This document shows, one piece after another, positions 23,878 to 32,470 of a DNA stretch of 64,000 nt (position 1 is the stretch's first letter; the number at the start of each line of letters is the position of its first letter). The stretch covers positions 70,635 to 134,634 of the forward strand of contig CABQEV010000007.1 in NCBI GenBank assembly GCA_902463265.1. The letters run 5' to 3'. This DNA is from UMGS1889 sp900556055 (lineage in GTDB: Bacteria > Bacillota > Clostridia > Oscillospirales > Ruminococcaceae). The translations under genes and the position numbers were made by a program. A model generated the notes under the pieces. It was not told the DNA's origin. It saw only the letters and a list, made by a program, of their open reading frames with translations, and ran no database searches.

Positions 23878-25065
23878 ATGTCAAAGGGAAGATTTGGCGA
23901 ATACGGCGGACAGTATGTCCCAGAAACAGTCATGAACGCAGTAAGTGAGCTGGAGGAAGCATATCTCCGCTACAAGGACGACCCCGAATTCAAGGCAGAG
24001 CTTGCCGATCTTTATCGGAATTACGCAGGCAGACCGTCAATGCTCTACTATGCCGACAAGCTTACCAAGGAGCTGGGCGGCGCAAAGATATACATAAAGC
24101 GTGAGGATCTTAACCACACAGGCTCGCACAAGATAAATAACGTTCTGGGACAGATACTTCTTGCAAAGAAGATGGGCAAGAAGAGGATAATCGCAGAAAC
24201 GGGAGCAGGTCAGCACGGCGTTGCAACGGCTACTGCCTGCGCACTTTTCGGCATGGAGTGCCGTGTTTACATGGGCGCAGTCGATGCTGAAAGACAGTCG
24301 CTGAATGTTTACCGCATGGAGCTTCTCGGCGCAGAGGTCACAAAGGTGCAGAGCGGCACAAAGACTCTGAAGGACGCTATCAACGAGGCTATGCGTGACT
24401 GGGCTTCCAACATCGAAACGACATTCTACTGCATCGGTTCGGTAATGGGTCCGTATCCCTACCCCGAAATGGTGCGTGATTTCCAGAAGATCATCTCCGA
24501 GGAGATCAGGTCACAGCTGATGAAGAAAGAGGGCAGGCTGCCTGATGCGGTCGTGGCGTGCGTAGGCGGCGGCTCAAACGCTATGGGCGCATTCTACAAC
24601 TTCATTGAGGATAAGTCGGTTCGCCTTATAGGTGCGGAGGCTGCGGGACTCGGCGTTGACACGGCTATGAACGCGGCTACTCTTTCAAACGGTTCGACAG
24701 GCATTTTCCACGGCATGAAATCCGTATTCTTACAGGACGATTTCGGTCAGATCGCTCCCGTTTACTCGATATCCGCAGGACTTGACTATCCGGGAATAGG
24801 TCCCGAGCATGCAAATCTTTGGAAAACAGGACGTGCGGAATATATGGCGATAACAGATGAAGAGGCTGTATGCGCATTTGAGCTGCTGTCAAAGACCGAG
24901 GGAATTATCCCCGCTATCGAATCGGCACACGCTGTTGCGGCGGCTGTAAAGGTCGCTCCGACTATGGATAAGGATCAGATCATGGTGATAAATCTGTCGG
25001 GCAGAGGCGACAAGGACGTTTATTCCATCGCAAGATACAGAGGAATAAACCTGAGTGAGGAATAA
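23878..25065 (+). CDS. trpB: Tryptophan synthase beta subunit
   Basis: Joins indole with serine to give tryptophan, using PLP. The 395-aa protein begins GRFGEYGGQYVPET and has the PLP lysine in REDLNHTGSHKINN, the GAGQHGVATATACALFG loop, the phosphate-binding CVGGGSNAMGAFY and HAVAAA near the C-terminus. This is the standard TrpB1 form that works with TrpA, not the stand-alone TrpB2. It starts 4 nt after trpF. Its AAAGGA ribosome site lies inside the end of trpF. Confidence 0.97.
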   Translation: MSKGRFGEYGGQYVPETVMNAVSELEEAYLRYKDDPEFKAELADLYRNYAGRPSMLYYADKLTKELGGAKIYIKREDLNHTGSHKINNVLGQILLAKKMGKKRIIAETGAGQHGVATATACALFGMECRVYMGAVDAERQSLNVYRMELLGAEVTKVQSGTKTLKDAINEAMRDWASNIETTFYCIGSVMGPYPYPEMVRDFQKIISEEIRSQLMKKEGRLPDAVVACVGGGSNAMGAFYNFIEDKSVRLIGAEAAGLGVDTAMNAATLSNGSTGIFHGMKSVFLQDDFGQIAPVYSISAGLDYPGIGPEHANLWKTGRAEYMAITDEEAVCAFELLSKTEGIIPAIESAHAVAAAVKVAPTMDKDQIMVINLSGRGDKDVYSIARYRGINLSEE

Positions 25066-25078
25066 GGAGGGCAGAAGC

Positions 25079-25867
25079 ATGAACAGAATAGACAAAGCAT
25101 TTGCCGAGCTTAAAGCGGCAGGAAAAAAGGCACTCATCACATTCGTTACGGCGGGCGACCCCGACCTTGACACTACCGAAAAGGCTGTCATAGAGATGTT
25201 CGGTAACGGTGCGGATATCATCGAGCTTGGAGTTCCTTTCTCGGATCCCGTTGCGGAAGGTCCTGTTATCCAGGAGGCAAGCCTCAGATCGCTTGAGGGC
25301 GGCACTAACCTTGACAAGATATTCGGCATCGTTATAAATATCCGCAGAAAGACAGACAAGCCACTGCTCCTTATGATGTATTTAAACACGGTCTTCCGCT
25401 ACGGAACGGAGAGATTTTTCGAGAAATGCCGCATGACGGGCATCGACGGAGTTATTATCCCCGATATGCCGTATGAGGAAAAGGACGAGGTATCCGCACA
25501 GGCGAAGGCTAACGGAGTTTATTCGATAAGCCTTGTTACGCCCGTTTCAAAGGGACGCATCGGGATGATCGCCAAGGAGAGCGAGGGCTTCCTCTACTGC
25601 GTTTCATCGACTGGCGTTACGGGAATGAGAAGCGGATTTTCCACCGATTTCGGCGAATTTTTCGGTGAGGTATATAAGTATGCGAAAACGCCGTGCTGCG
25701 TAGGCTTCGGAATATCAAATCCCGAGCAGGCGAAAAAAATGTCGGAATACTGCGACGGCGTTATCATCGGCAGCGCAGTAGTAAAGCTTGCCGCAGAGCA
25801 CGGAAAGGATTATCCCGCATATGCAGGCACATTTGTAAGAGATGTAAGAGCCGCTCTTGATAAATAA
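25079..25867 (+). CDS. trpA: Tryptophan synthase alpha subunit
   Basis: Splits indole-3-glycerol phosphate to indole and glyceraldehyde-3-phosphate and channels indole to TrpB. The 262-aa TIM barrel has ITFVTAGDPDLDTT, IELGVPFSDPVAEGPVIQ (catalytic Glu; loop Asp), GVIIPDMPYEE and YCVSSTGVTG. ATG 25079 has AAGGAGG eleven bases upstream. An earlier in-frame start at 25055 would precede this site and overlap trpB. It is the last gene of the operon and is followed by a long hairpin terminator. Confidence 0.96.
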   Translation: MNRIDKAFAELKAAGKKALITFVTAGDPDLDTTEKAVIEMFGNGADIIELGVPFSDPVAEGPVIQEASLRSLEGGTNLDKIFGIVINIRRKTDKPLLLMMYLNTVFRYGTERFFEKCRMTGIDGVIIPDMPYEEKDEVSAQAKANGVYSISLVTPVSKGRIGMIAKESEGFLYCVSSTGVTGMRSGFSTDFGEFFGEVYKYAKTPCCVGFGISNPEQAKKMSEYCDGVIIGSAVVKLAAEHGKDYPAYAGTFVRDVRAALDK

Positions 25868-25892
25868 TGCTATAAAATATGAACATTTTTTA

Positions 25893-25957
25893 CCCGAAAA
25901 ATTCCCGCTTGTTTCATTATTATATATTCAAAGCACGCAAACAGGGGATTTTTCGGG
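25893..25957 (+). terminator. trp operon terminator
   Basis: A long imperfect stem of about 20 bp pairs 25893-25914 with 25938-25957 (CCCGAAAAA... with ...TTTTTCGGG). It is followed after a short A-run by TTTTTT. A second small A/T hairpin overlaps the T-run. Confidence 0.8.
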
Positions 25958-25994
25958 AGAAAAAAATTTTTTCTGCAATTTTTTGAAAAAGTAC

Positions 25995-26023
25995 TTGCAA
26001 AATGAAAAGATATGGTGTATAAT
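25995..26023 (+). promoter_or_regulatory. Promoter of gdhA
   Basis: TTGCAA (25995-26000), 17-bp spacer, TATAAT (26018-26023), about 75 nt before the gdhA ATG. Confidence 0.8.
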
Positions 26024-26098
26024 AGAATCACAGTTTTGAAGTACGGTCCGAACGGAGCGTATCCAATATTTAAAATTTTATACAGGGGGCTTTAAACA

Positions 26099-27457
26099 AT
26101 GGAGTTTAAGTTTAAAAGTGAGTATCTTCAGAAGGTTTACGACAAGGTAGTCAGAATGAATTCTAACGAGCCTGAGTTTCTCCAGGCAGTAGGCGAGGTC
26201 CTGACATCTCTGGAACCCGTAGTTGCAAGAGATCCTTCCGTTGAGAAGAACGGCATCGTTGAGAGAATGGTTGAGCCTGAGAGATTCATCCAGTTCAGAG
26301 TTGCTTGGGTAGATGACAGCGGCAAGGTACAGGTAAACAGAGGTTACCGTGTACAGTTCAACTCCGCTATCGGTCCTTACAAGGGCGGTCTGAGACTCCA
26401 CCCCTCTGTATGCGCTTCCGTTATCAAGTTCCTCGGCTTCGAGCAGGTATTCAAGAACAGCCTTACAACACTTCCTATGGGCGGCGGTAAGGGCGGTTCC
26501 GACTTCGATCCTAAGGGCAAGTCCGACAACGAGATTATGCGTTTCTGCCAGAGCTTCATGACAGAGCTTTGCAAGCACATCGGCGCTGACACTGACGTTC
26601 CTGCCGGCGATATCGGCGTAGGCGGACGTGAGATCGGCTATCTGTTCGGTCAGTATAAGAGGATCCGCAACGAGTTCACAGGCGTTCTGACAGGTAAGGG
26701 ACTTTCTTACGGCGGTTCGCTTGCAAGAACTGAGGCAACAGGCTATGGTCTTTGCTACTTCACACAGGAAATGCTCTCCTGCATGAAGAACGACAGCTTC
26801 AAGGGCAAGACTGTTGTAGTTTCCGGTTCAGGCAATGTTGCTATCTATGCTACTGAGAAGGCTCAGGAGCTGGGTGCTAAGGTTGTTGCTCTTTCCGACT
26901 CCAACGGTTATGTTTACGATCCCGAGGGAATCAAGCTCGACGTTGTTAAGCAGATCAAGGAAGTTGAAAGAGGAAGAATTTCCGAGTACGCTAAGAGAGT
27001 TTCAAGCGCAACATACACAGAAGGCTGCAAGGGCATCTGGGGTATCAAGTGCGACGTTGCTCTTCCCTGCGCAACACAGAACGAGCTGGACGGCGAAGGC
27101 GCTGACAAGCTTCTTGCAAACGGCGTTATGTGCGTAGCAGAGGGTGCTAACATGCCTTCTACTCCTGAGGCTATCGAGAAGTTCCTGAATGCAGGAATCC
27201 TCTTTGGACCTGCTAAGGCTGCTAACGCAGGCGGCGTTGCTACTTCAGGTCTTGAAATGTCCCAGAACTCCGAGAGACTGTCCTGGACATTTGAAGAGGT
27301 TGATGCTAAGCTCAAGGGCATCATGATCAACATCTTCCACAACGCTTACAATGCTTCCAAGGAATACGGTGCTGAGGGCAACCTCGTTATGGGTGCAAAC
27401 ATCGCAGGCTTCCTGAAGGTTGCTGACGCTATGAAGTGGCAGGGTATTGCATACTGA
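26099..27457 (+). CDS. gdhA: Glutamate dehydrogenase (hexameric, probably NADP-dependent)
   Basis: Assimilates ammonia by reductive amination of 2-oxoglutarate to glutamate, or the reverse. The 452-aa length matches the hexameric bacterial class. Conserved blocks: RVAWVDDSGKVQVNRGYRVQ, GPYKGGLRLHPSV, the catalytic LPMGGGKGGSDFDPKGKSD (catalytic Lys), VPAGDIGVGGREIGYLFGQY, then a Rossmann domain with VVVSGSGNVAIYA. The sequence type matches NADP-using GdhA enzymes, but cofactor use is inferred. It is monocistronic with its own promoter and terminator. The codon usage is strongly optimised, suggesting high expression. Confidence 0.96.
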   Translation: MEFKFKSEYLQKVYDKVVRMNSNEPEFLQAVGEVLTSLEPVVARDPSVEKNGIVERMVEPERFIQFRVAWVDDSGKVQVNRGYRVQFNSAIGPYKGGLRLHPSVCASVIKFLGFEQVFKNSLTTLPMGGGKGGSDFDPKGKSDNEIMRFCQSFMTELCKHIGADTDVPAGDIGVGGREIGYLFGQYKRIRNEFTGVLTGKGLSYGGSLARTEATGYGLCYFTQEMLSCMKNDSFKGKTVVVSGSGNVAIYATEKAQELGAKVVALSDSNGYVYDPEGIKLDVVKQIKEVERGRISEYAKRVSSATYTEGCKGIWGIKCDVALPCATQNELDGEGADKLLANGVMCVAEGANMPSTPEAIEKFLNAGILFGPAKAANAGGVATSGLEMSQNSERLSWTFEEVDAKLKGIMINIFHNAYNASKEYGAEGNLVMGANIAGFLKVADAMKWQGIAY

Positions 27458-27488
27458 TTGTCACCCCCTGTTTCAATATGAAATAATT

Positions 27489-27527
27489 GATCCCCGAACT
27501 GCTTTGTGCGGTTCGGGGATCTTTGTT
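27489..27527 (+). terminator. gdhA terminator
   Basis: A perfect 11-bp stem GATCCCCGAAC/GTTCGGGGATC (27489-27499 with 27511-27521) is followed by TTTGTT. Confidence 0.9.
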
Positions 27528-27558
27528 ATCATGGTGATATTCTCCTTTCGGGGGGGGC

Positions 27559-27593
27559 AGTATATCGCCGTGAAACACGCTTGGTGTTTTGGG
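27559..27593. repeat. Short intergenic motif shared with the element at 59262-59298
   Basis: The block AGTATATCGCC, then ACACGCTTGG and GT.TTGGG recurs with few changes at 59262-59298. Both copies are intergenic. It may be the end of a small non-autonomous repeat. The rest of the gap (27594-27683) shows nothing I recognise. Confidence 0.5.
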
Positions 27594-27684
27594 CGGACTA
27601 TACTTACAGCAGGACTTTTTTACGGTACACGCAAAGGCTTATAAGACGCAGATGCTTACAGCGGTCAGAAAGGTGAAATTATCC

Positions 27685-27725
27685 GAAAAAAGCCGTGCCA
27701 TGAGGAAGAAACCTCAGGACACGGC
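27685..27725 (-). terminator. Terminator of the GGDEF / CobU-like / pilT operon
   Basis: A 14-bp imperfect stem (27692-27705 with 27712-27725, GCCGTG...GAGG with CCTC...CACGGC) is followed on the minus strand by six T (27686-27691). Confidence 0.9.
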
Positions 27726-27740
27726 ATAATATGCGGAAAA

Positions 27741-28802
27741 TCAGAAGCCTGCGCCCGAACGGAGAGTTTTTTCCATCTCTGCCTTGTCGGGGGCGTACTC
27801 CATTGCTGTTTCGTAGGAGATGATGTTTCTCTGGTACAGCTTTGCGAGGTTGTCGTGGAGGGTACACATTCCGATGCGTGTTCCGGACTGCATCGTTGTT
27901 TCCATCTGGGGGATCTTGTTTGCTCTGATCTGGCTCTTTACGGCATCTGTGCCGATGAGGATCTCAAGCGCTGCGACACGTCCCTTGCCGTCTGCGGTAG
28001 GAACGAGAGTCTGCGAAACTACGCCCTGGAACATATTTGCAAGCTGCGCTCTGACCTGTTCCTGTGCATGGGGAGGGCAGCCGTCGATGATACGGTCTAT
28101 CGTCTGAGCTGCGCCTGATGTATGGAGGGTAGCGAGGACGAGGTGTCCTGTTTCCGCTGCTGTCATAGCGAGGGAGATAGTTTCATAGTCACGCATTTCG
28201 CCGACGAGGATAACATCGGGGTCCTCACGGAGCGCACTTCTGAGGGCATTGCCGAAAGATGTTACATCTCTGCCGATCTCACGCTGATGGATAGTAGCCT
28301 TTTCCTGAACATATTTATATTCGATAGGATCTTCAATAGTGATGATATGGCAGGCACGATTTTTGTTTATGTAGTCCACCATAGCGGAAAGGGTAGTTGA
28401 TTTGCCTGAGCCGGTAGGGCCTGTAACGAGGATAAGACCTCTCTTCTTTTCAGCCAGCTCTGTCAGTACAGAGGGCATTTTCAGGGATTCGAGGGTAGGG
28501 ATCCTGTCGTTCAGCAGACGTATGCAGCAGGCAAGCTTTCCGCACTGTCTGAACACGTTGACACGCTGTCTTGCGCCGTTTGCAAGCTCAAAGCAGAAGT
28601 CGATGTCGTTGCCCTTTGTGAGCAGCTGTTCCTGCTCGGCATTGAGGATAGAGAGGATAGTTCTGTTTACAACAACGTCAGAAAAATCCTTGAACTTTCT
28701 GAGCTCGCCGTTTACACGGACTACTGTGGGAGCGCCTACTGTGAGGTGGATATCGGAAGCACCCATTTCACGTGCTTCGAGAATAAATTCTTCAAATGTC
28801 AT
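27741..28802 (-). CDS. pilT: PilT-type type IV pilus retraction ATPase
   Basis: PilT powers pilus retraction for twitching motility. The 353-aa length and the layout fit: N-terminal SDIHLTVGAPTVVRVNGEL, Walker A GPTGSGKSTT, Asp box ITIEDPIEY, Walker B DVILVGEMRD and His box TGHLVLATLHT. The C-terminal AIRNLIRE element that matters for retraction is present only as AVKSQIRA, which is divergent. It is the last gene of an operon with a GAF-GGDEF protein and a CobU-like protein (18-nt spacing). No pilin, PilB or PilC gene is in the window, so it presumably acts with pilus genes elsewhere. Confidence 0.92.
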   Translation of the reverse strand: MTFEEFILEAREMGASDIHLTVGAPTVVRVNGELRKFKDFSDVVVNRTILSILNAEQEQLLTKGNDIDFCFELANGARQRVNVFRQCGKLACCIRLLNDRIPTLESLKMPSVLTELAEKKRGLILVTGPTGSGKSTTLSAMVDYINKNRACHIITIEDPIEYKYVQEKATIHQREIGRDVTSFGNALRSALREDPDVILVGEMRDYETISLAMTAAETGHLVLATLHTSGAAQTIDRIIDGCPPHAQEQVRAQLANMFQGVVSQTLVPTADGKGRVAALEILIGTDAVKSQIRANKIPQMETTMQSGTRIGMCTLHDNLAKLYQRNIISYETAMEYAPDKAEMEKTLRSGAGF

Positions 28803-28820
28803 ACCGCAGTTTCCTTTCTG

Positions 28821-29366
28821 TTATTTGATCTTGAACTGAATTCCGCTTGCGGACATATAAACTTCGTTGGACATATTTGCGATCCTCTGGTTTACGGTTC
28901 CGAGGATCTCTCTGAATATAGCCTGTGCATGGTTCTCGGGGGTTACGGAGAAGCCTGTTTCGAGGGTGATGGTTATCATGCTTCCGTCAATGACCATGAT
29001 CTTGTCATACATATCGGATATATCGGAGATTATTTTCTTTTCGATCTCCTTTTTAAGCTGCTCAGTCATATCGTCAATATTCGGGCACATCTTGTTTATC
29101 ATGAGCGATGTGTATGCAGCGAGGCTGTCGAAAATAACGAACTTATGGTCGGAGATAGCCTCTGCCGGTGCTTCGAAAACGCCTGTCCTGATATCCCATT
29201 CAACAAAGTTCTGCTTGTTGCTGTACTCTATTCTGCTGAGGGTATCGTGATCGACTTCATCGGCTGTGCGCAGATAAAGCACATAGTCACAGGCTGCGAG
29301 ATAGGTCACTGCCCATCTGGATTTTCCGCTTGCAGCACCGCCTGTGACGAGTATCGTTTTTGACAT
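28821..29366 (-). CDS. CobU-like nucleotide-binding protein lacking the guanylylated histidine
   Basis: The fold is that of CobU, adenosylcobinamide kinase / guanylyltransferase. The P-loop VTGGAASGKS is intact, and the C-terminal part (TPENHAQAIFREILGTVNQ, NEVYMSASGIQFKIK) aligns closely with CobU. The segment that in Salmonella CobU carries the guanylylated His46 (RIQHHKDGRPAHW) reads RIEYSNKQNFVEW here, so that histidine is Ser49 and the HxxxRP context is gone. Transferase activity is therefore doubtful, while NTP binding is likely. No other cobalamin gene is nearby. It lies between a diguanylate cyclase and pilT in one operon (24- and 18-nt gaps), so a role in c-di-GMP or pilus control is conceivable. 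Confidence 0.8.
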   Translation of the reverse strand: MSKTILVTGGAASGKSRWAVTYLAACDYVLYLRTADEVDHDTLSRIEYSNKQNFVEWDIRTGVFEAPAEAISDHKFVIFDSLAAYTSLMINKMCPNIDDMTEQLKKEIEKKIISDISDMYDKIMVIDGSMITITLETGFSVTPENHAQAIFREILGTVNQRIANMSNEVYMSASGIQFKIK

Positions 29367-29390
29367 TTTATATCATTCCTTTCTTCGCGG

Positions 29391-30431
29391 TTACAGGATG
29401 ACGCGGTTTCTTCCGCTTTCCTTTGCCTTATAAAGCTTTTCGTCTGCGTCCTTGATGTTGTCCTCGATGGATTTTGACGGATCGAGCTGAGTTACGCCGA
29501 AGCTCATTGTTACCTTGATGTCGAGATCCTCAAAATGACAGACGGAATCCATTATGCATATCCTGAGCCTGTCTGCCGCTTCCGCAGCCTGCTCAGCCGA
29601 TGTATCGGGCATGATAACGATGAATTCCTCGCCGCCCCAGCGGTAAACGCCGTCGCATATCCTTGAATTCTTCCGGAAATTTGCGGCTACGTGCTTTAAC
29701 ACTGCATCTCCCGCATTATGTCCGTATGTATCGTTGACCTTCTTGAAGAAGTCGATATCGCAGATAAAAAGGGAAACGTTCCTGAGGCTTTCGGTGTCGC
29801 AGATGATCTTTTCATATACCTTATTATAGTCGTTATAGAAGCCCATTCTGTTTTTTAGCTCTGTCAGCTTGTCATGCTGAGAATCATCGAGGAAGCTGTC
29901 GGATTCGAGTGTTATGCCGCAGATGAATGCTGCGAGGGAAAGCCGCTTTACATCCTCGCTGAGGTCGAAGCCCGCCTCGCTGTCAAGCTTGTTTATAGCC
30001 TGATATGCGCCGATGAATTCGCCCTTGCAGTTCGATATCGGCATTACGAGTATGGACTTTGTTACATAGCCTGTCTTTTTGTCAACATCTGAATTGAAGT
30101 CGGGGTCGTTATATGGATCGTTTGTAACGATGGCACGCTGCTCTGCAAGTGCCTTTCCGACGAGTCCCGTTCCTTCGGGGATAGTGATCCTGCCTGCGCC
30201 CACTGCGGCTGTTGTCCAGAGAGAATGATTTCTTTTGTCCCACTTCCAGAAACTGGCTCTGTCGGCATTGACGAGTGTTCGTCCCAGGTCGGTAAGCAGG
30301 CGGTAGATAGCGTTGTGATCGTTTTCTGCGTTGCTGTCGGGACGGGACATTTCCGCATAGAGATTTTGTGTTATGCTGAAGATCTGCTCAAGTAAAACGT
30401 CCGATGAAACGGCGCCTGTTTTCCTGTCCAT
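29391..30431 (-). CDS. GAF-GGDEF diguanylate cyclase
   Basis: A 346-aa cytoplasmic protein: a GAF sensor domain (about residues 25-180) followed by a GGDEF domain. The catalytic motif is RWGGEEF, with the FICDIDFFKKVNDTYGHNAGD metal/GTP-binding segment. An RxxD inhibition site (RICD) lies exactly five residues before GGEEF, so the enzyme should make c-di-GMP and be feedback inhibited. The GAF ligand is unknown. It is the first gene of an operon with the CobU-like gene and pilT, and is divergent from an adenylate cyclase gene. Confidence 0.93.
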   Translation of the reverse strand: MDRKTGAVSSDVLLEQIFSITQNLYAEMSRPDSNAENDHNAIYRLLTDLGRTLVNADRASFWKWDKRNHSLWTTAAVGAGRITIPEGTGLVGKALAEQRAIVTNDPYNDPDFNSDVDKKTGYVTKSILVMPISNCKGEFIGAYQAINKLDSEAGFDLSEDVKRLSLAAFICGITLESDSFLDDSQHDKLTELKNRMGFYNDYNKVYEKIICDTESLRNVSLFICDIDFFKKVNDTYGHNAGDAVLKHVAANFRKNSRICDGVYRWGGEEFIVIMPDTSAEQAAEAADRLRICIMDSVCHFEDLDIKVTMSFGVTQLDPSKSIEDNIKDADEKLYKAKESGRNRVIL

Positions 30432-30499
30432 AATGTACGATCCTTTCCATAAAAAGTGATATAAACTGCAAAAGCCGGATTTACTGCAATTATATGAAC

Positions 30500-30528
30500 A
30501 TTATAACATATCTTTTCGGGAAAGTAAA
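30500..30528 (-). promoter_or_regulatory. Promoter of the GGDEF / CobU-like / pilT operon
   Basis: Minus strand TTTACT (30523-30528), 17-bp spacer, TATAAT (30500-30505). The 13-mer GATATGTTATAAT covering the -10 box (30500-30512, minus) is repeated in inverted orientation in the divergent promoter. Confidence 0.7.
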
Positions 30529-30569
30529 TAGCAAAATAAAATTTATATCTAAAATATTTAAAAAATGTA

Positions 30570-30598
30570 GTGACAAAAGAGAAACGATATGTTATAAT
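30570..30598 (+). promoter_or_regulatory. Promoter of the adenylate cyclase operon
   Basis: GTGACA (30570-30575), 17-bp spacer, TATAAT (30593-30598). The -10 region carries the same 13-mer GATATGTTATAAT (30586-30598) as the divergent promoter. Confidence 0.72.
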
Positions 30599-30640
30599 TT
30601 ATTTATAAATTTGCTGATATGTTTATCATGGGGGTAAAAT

Positions 30641-32470
30641 ATGAAGAAAAAGACTGCATCTGCCGCAGTTGAGACGGCTGTTGTGTTCATACTGGTGTTC
30701 CTTGCTGCATTTTACGATGTTTTCTATACGTTTGACAGCCTTCTGAGAGATAAGCTGTATCAGAACCCGAGGGGGATAAACAACAAGATAAAAATAGTTG
30801 CGATAGATGATAAGACGCTGCAGGACATAGGTCCGTTCGGAACATGGTCAAGAAGCGTATATGCGGATGTTATCAATGCGCTGGGAGATGAGCCTGCCGT
30901 TATTGCGCTTGATATTATGATCTTCGGAGATATGGACAGCGAGGGTGATGAAGCACTGCGTCTTGCGTGCGAAAAAAGCGGACGGGTTGCTGCGGGTTCA
31001 TACATAAACTATAATACGGTATACAAAACAGATGCGGACGGAAAGCCTTATATTGACTATTTCAATATCGAAAACATCGAGCAGCCGATAATTGCGGACT
31101 GCGCAGCTGCGGGCTTTGTAAATTCAACGCCCGACGAGGACGGAATAGTGCGTTCCGCCTTTGTTTCCGCAGAATGGAACGGTGAGAAATACCGAAGCTT
31201 CGCCGCCGAGGCCTATTCTCTCTACTGCAGCCGCCTTGGGATAACGGAAAATATCCCGAAGCTGGACAGCAGCGGAAGAATGTGGATAAGCTATGCGGGC
31301 AGACCTTACGATTACGAGCATATCTCACTTTCAAGCCTCCTTGACGGATCCGTTGACCCGAGGGTATTCAAGGACTGCATAGTCATCGTGGGCGCATATG
31401 CATCGGGACTTCAGGATCAGTTTTCCGTCCCGAACAGTGCTGACCAGATGTACGGAGCGGAAATACATGCGAACATAGTTCAGGCACTGCTTGACGGAAA
31501 GTGTCCCGTTCCCGCAAACAGAGGCATCTCGGCACTTGCGGCGGCTGTTATCGCCGGCTGCGCTTACTTTGTGTCAAGGAAGCTGAAATTCAGGGTATCA
31601 ACGCCTGCCGTTATAGTTCTTATTGCGGGCTGGGGGATATGCTGCATTGCGCTGAACAACGCAGGAACGGCATTTCCGATGCTTTATGCGCCGCTAGGCT
31701 CACTTGTTTCCTACCTTACAAATCTTGGAAGAAAATATGCCGAGGAAACTATTGAAAAGAGAAAGATCACGGCGGCTTTCAAGAAATATGTTGCGCCGCA
31801 GGTCGTTGAGGAGATTGCAAAGACGGGAAATTATCACATCAAGCTGGGCGGAGAGAACCGTGACATTGCCGTGCTTTTCGTCGATATCCGCGGATTTACG
31901 CCTATGTCCGAGAGTCTGGAGCCTGAGCAGGTCGTTGATATCCTCAACAGCTATTTGAATCTCACAACAAATGCGATATTCAGCAACGGCGGTACTCTTG
32001 ACAAGTTCATAGGCGATGCTACTATGGCGGTATTCAATGCCCCGTTCGATCTCGATGATTATGTTTACAGGGCGGTAAAAACTGCCTGGGATATAGTGAG
32101 CGGCGGAAATGCGATCGAAAGCAAATTCCTCGAAAAATACGGAAAATCCGTAAGCTTCGGCGTCGGTGTGAACTGCGGACCTGCCGTAGTCGGCAACATC
32201 GGCTGCGATTTCCGTATGGATTACACGGCGATAGGCGATACCGTCAATACGGCGGCACGTCTTGAATCTAATGCCAAGAGAGGACAGGTGCTTATCAGCG
32301 AGAAGGTCTATGAGCAGGTCAAGAACAGGATAGAAGCCGAACCGATAGGCGAGATACCGCTGAAGGGCAAATCCAAGGGAGTTTTCGTGTATTCGCTGAC
32401 AGCTGTTGACACCGATAAAAATGAAAAGGGGACTGAAAATGAGCAGATTTCTGATAATCCCGAAAATTGA
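30641..32470 (+). CDS. CHASE2-domain transmembrane adenylate cyclase (class III)
   Basis: A 609-aa protein with an N-terminal membrane helix and a large extracellular CHASE2 sensor (about residues 30-285; FDSLLRDKLYQ, VVAIDDKTL-like, FGTWSRSVYADVI). Three further membrane helices (about 295-360) and a class III cyclase domain (about 405-590) follow. Catalytic residues are complete: metal Asp in VLFVDIRGFTPMSE and KFIGDATMAVF, adenine-selecting Lys in TLDKFIGD and Asp in AIGDTVNTAARLES, with Asn and Arg in the same stretch. ATP rather than GTP use is predicted from the Lys/Asp pair. The stimulus is unknown. The end overlaps the next gene by 32 nt. Confidence 0.92.
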   Translation: MKKKTASAAVETAVVFILVFLAAFYDVFYTFDSLLRDKLYQNPRGINNKIKIVAIDDKTLQDIGPFGTWSRSVYADVINALGDEPAVIALDIMIFGDMDSEGDEALRLACEKSGRVAAGSYINYNTVYKTDADGKPYIDYFNIENIEQPIIADCAAAGFVNSTPDEDGIVRSAFVSAEWNGEKYRSFAAEAYSLYCSRLGITENIPKLDSSGRMWISYAGRPYDYEHISLSSLLDGSVDPRVFKDCIVIVGAYASGLQDQFSVPNSADQMYGAEIHANIVQALLDGKCPVPANRGISALAAAVIAGCAYFVSRKLKFRVSTPAVIVLIAGWGICCIALNNAGTAFPMLYAPLGSLVSYLTNLGRKYAEETIEKRKITAAFKKYVAPQVVEEIAKTGNYHIKLGGENRDIAVLFVDIRGFTPMSESLEPEQVVDILNSYLNLTTNAIFSNGGTLDKFIGDATMAVFNAPFDLDDYVYRAVKTAWDIVSGGNAIESKFLEKYGKSVSFGVGVNCGPAVVGNIGCDFRMDYTAIGDTVNTAARLESNAKRGQVLISEKVYEQVKNRIEAEPIGEIPLKGKSKGVFVYSLTAVDTDKNEKGTENEQISDNPEN

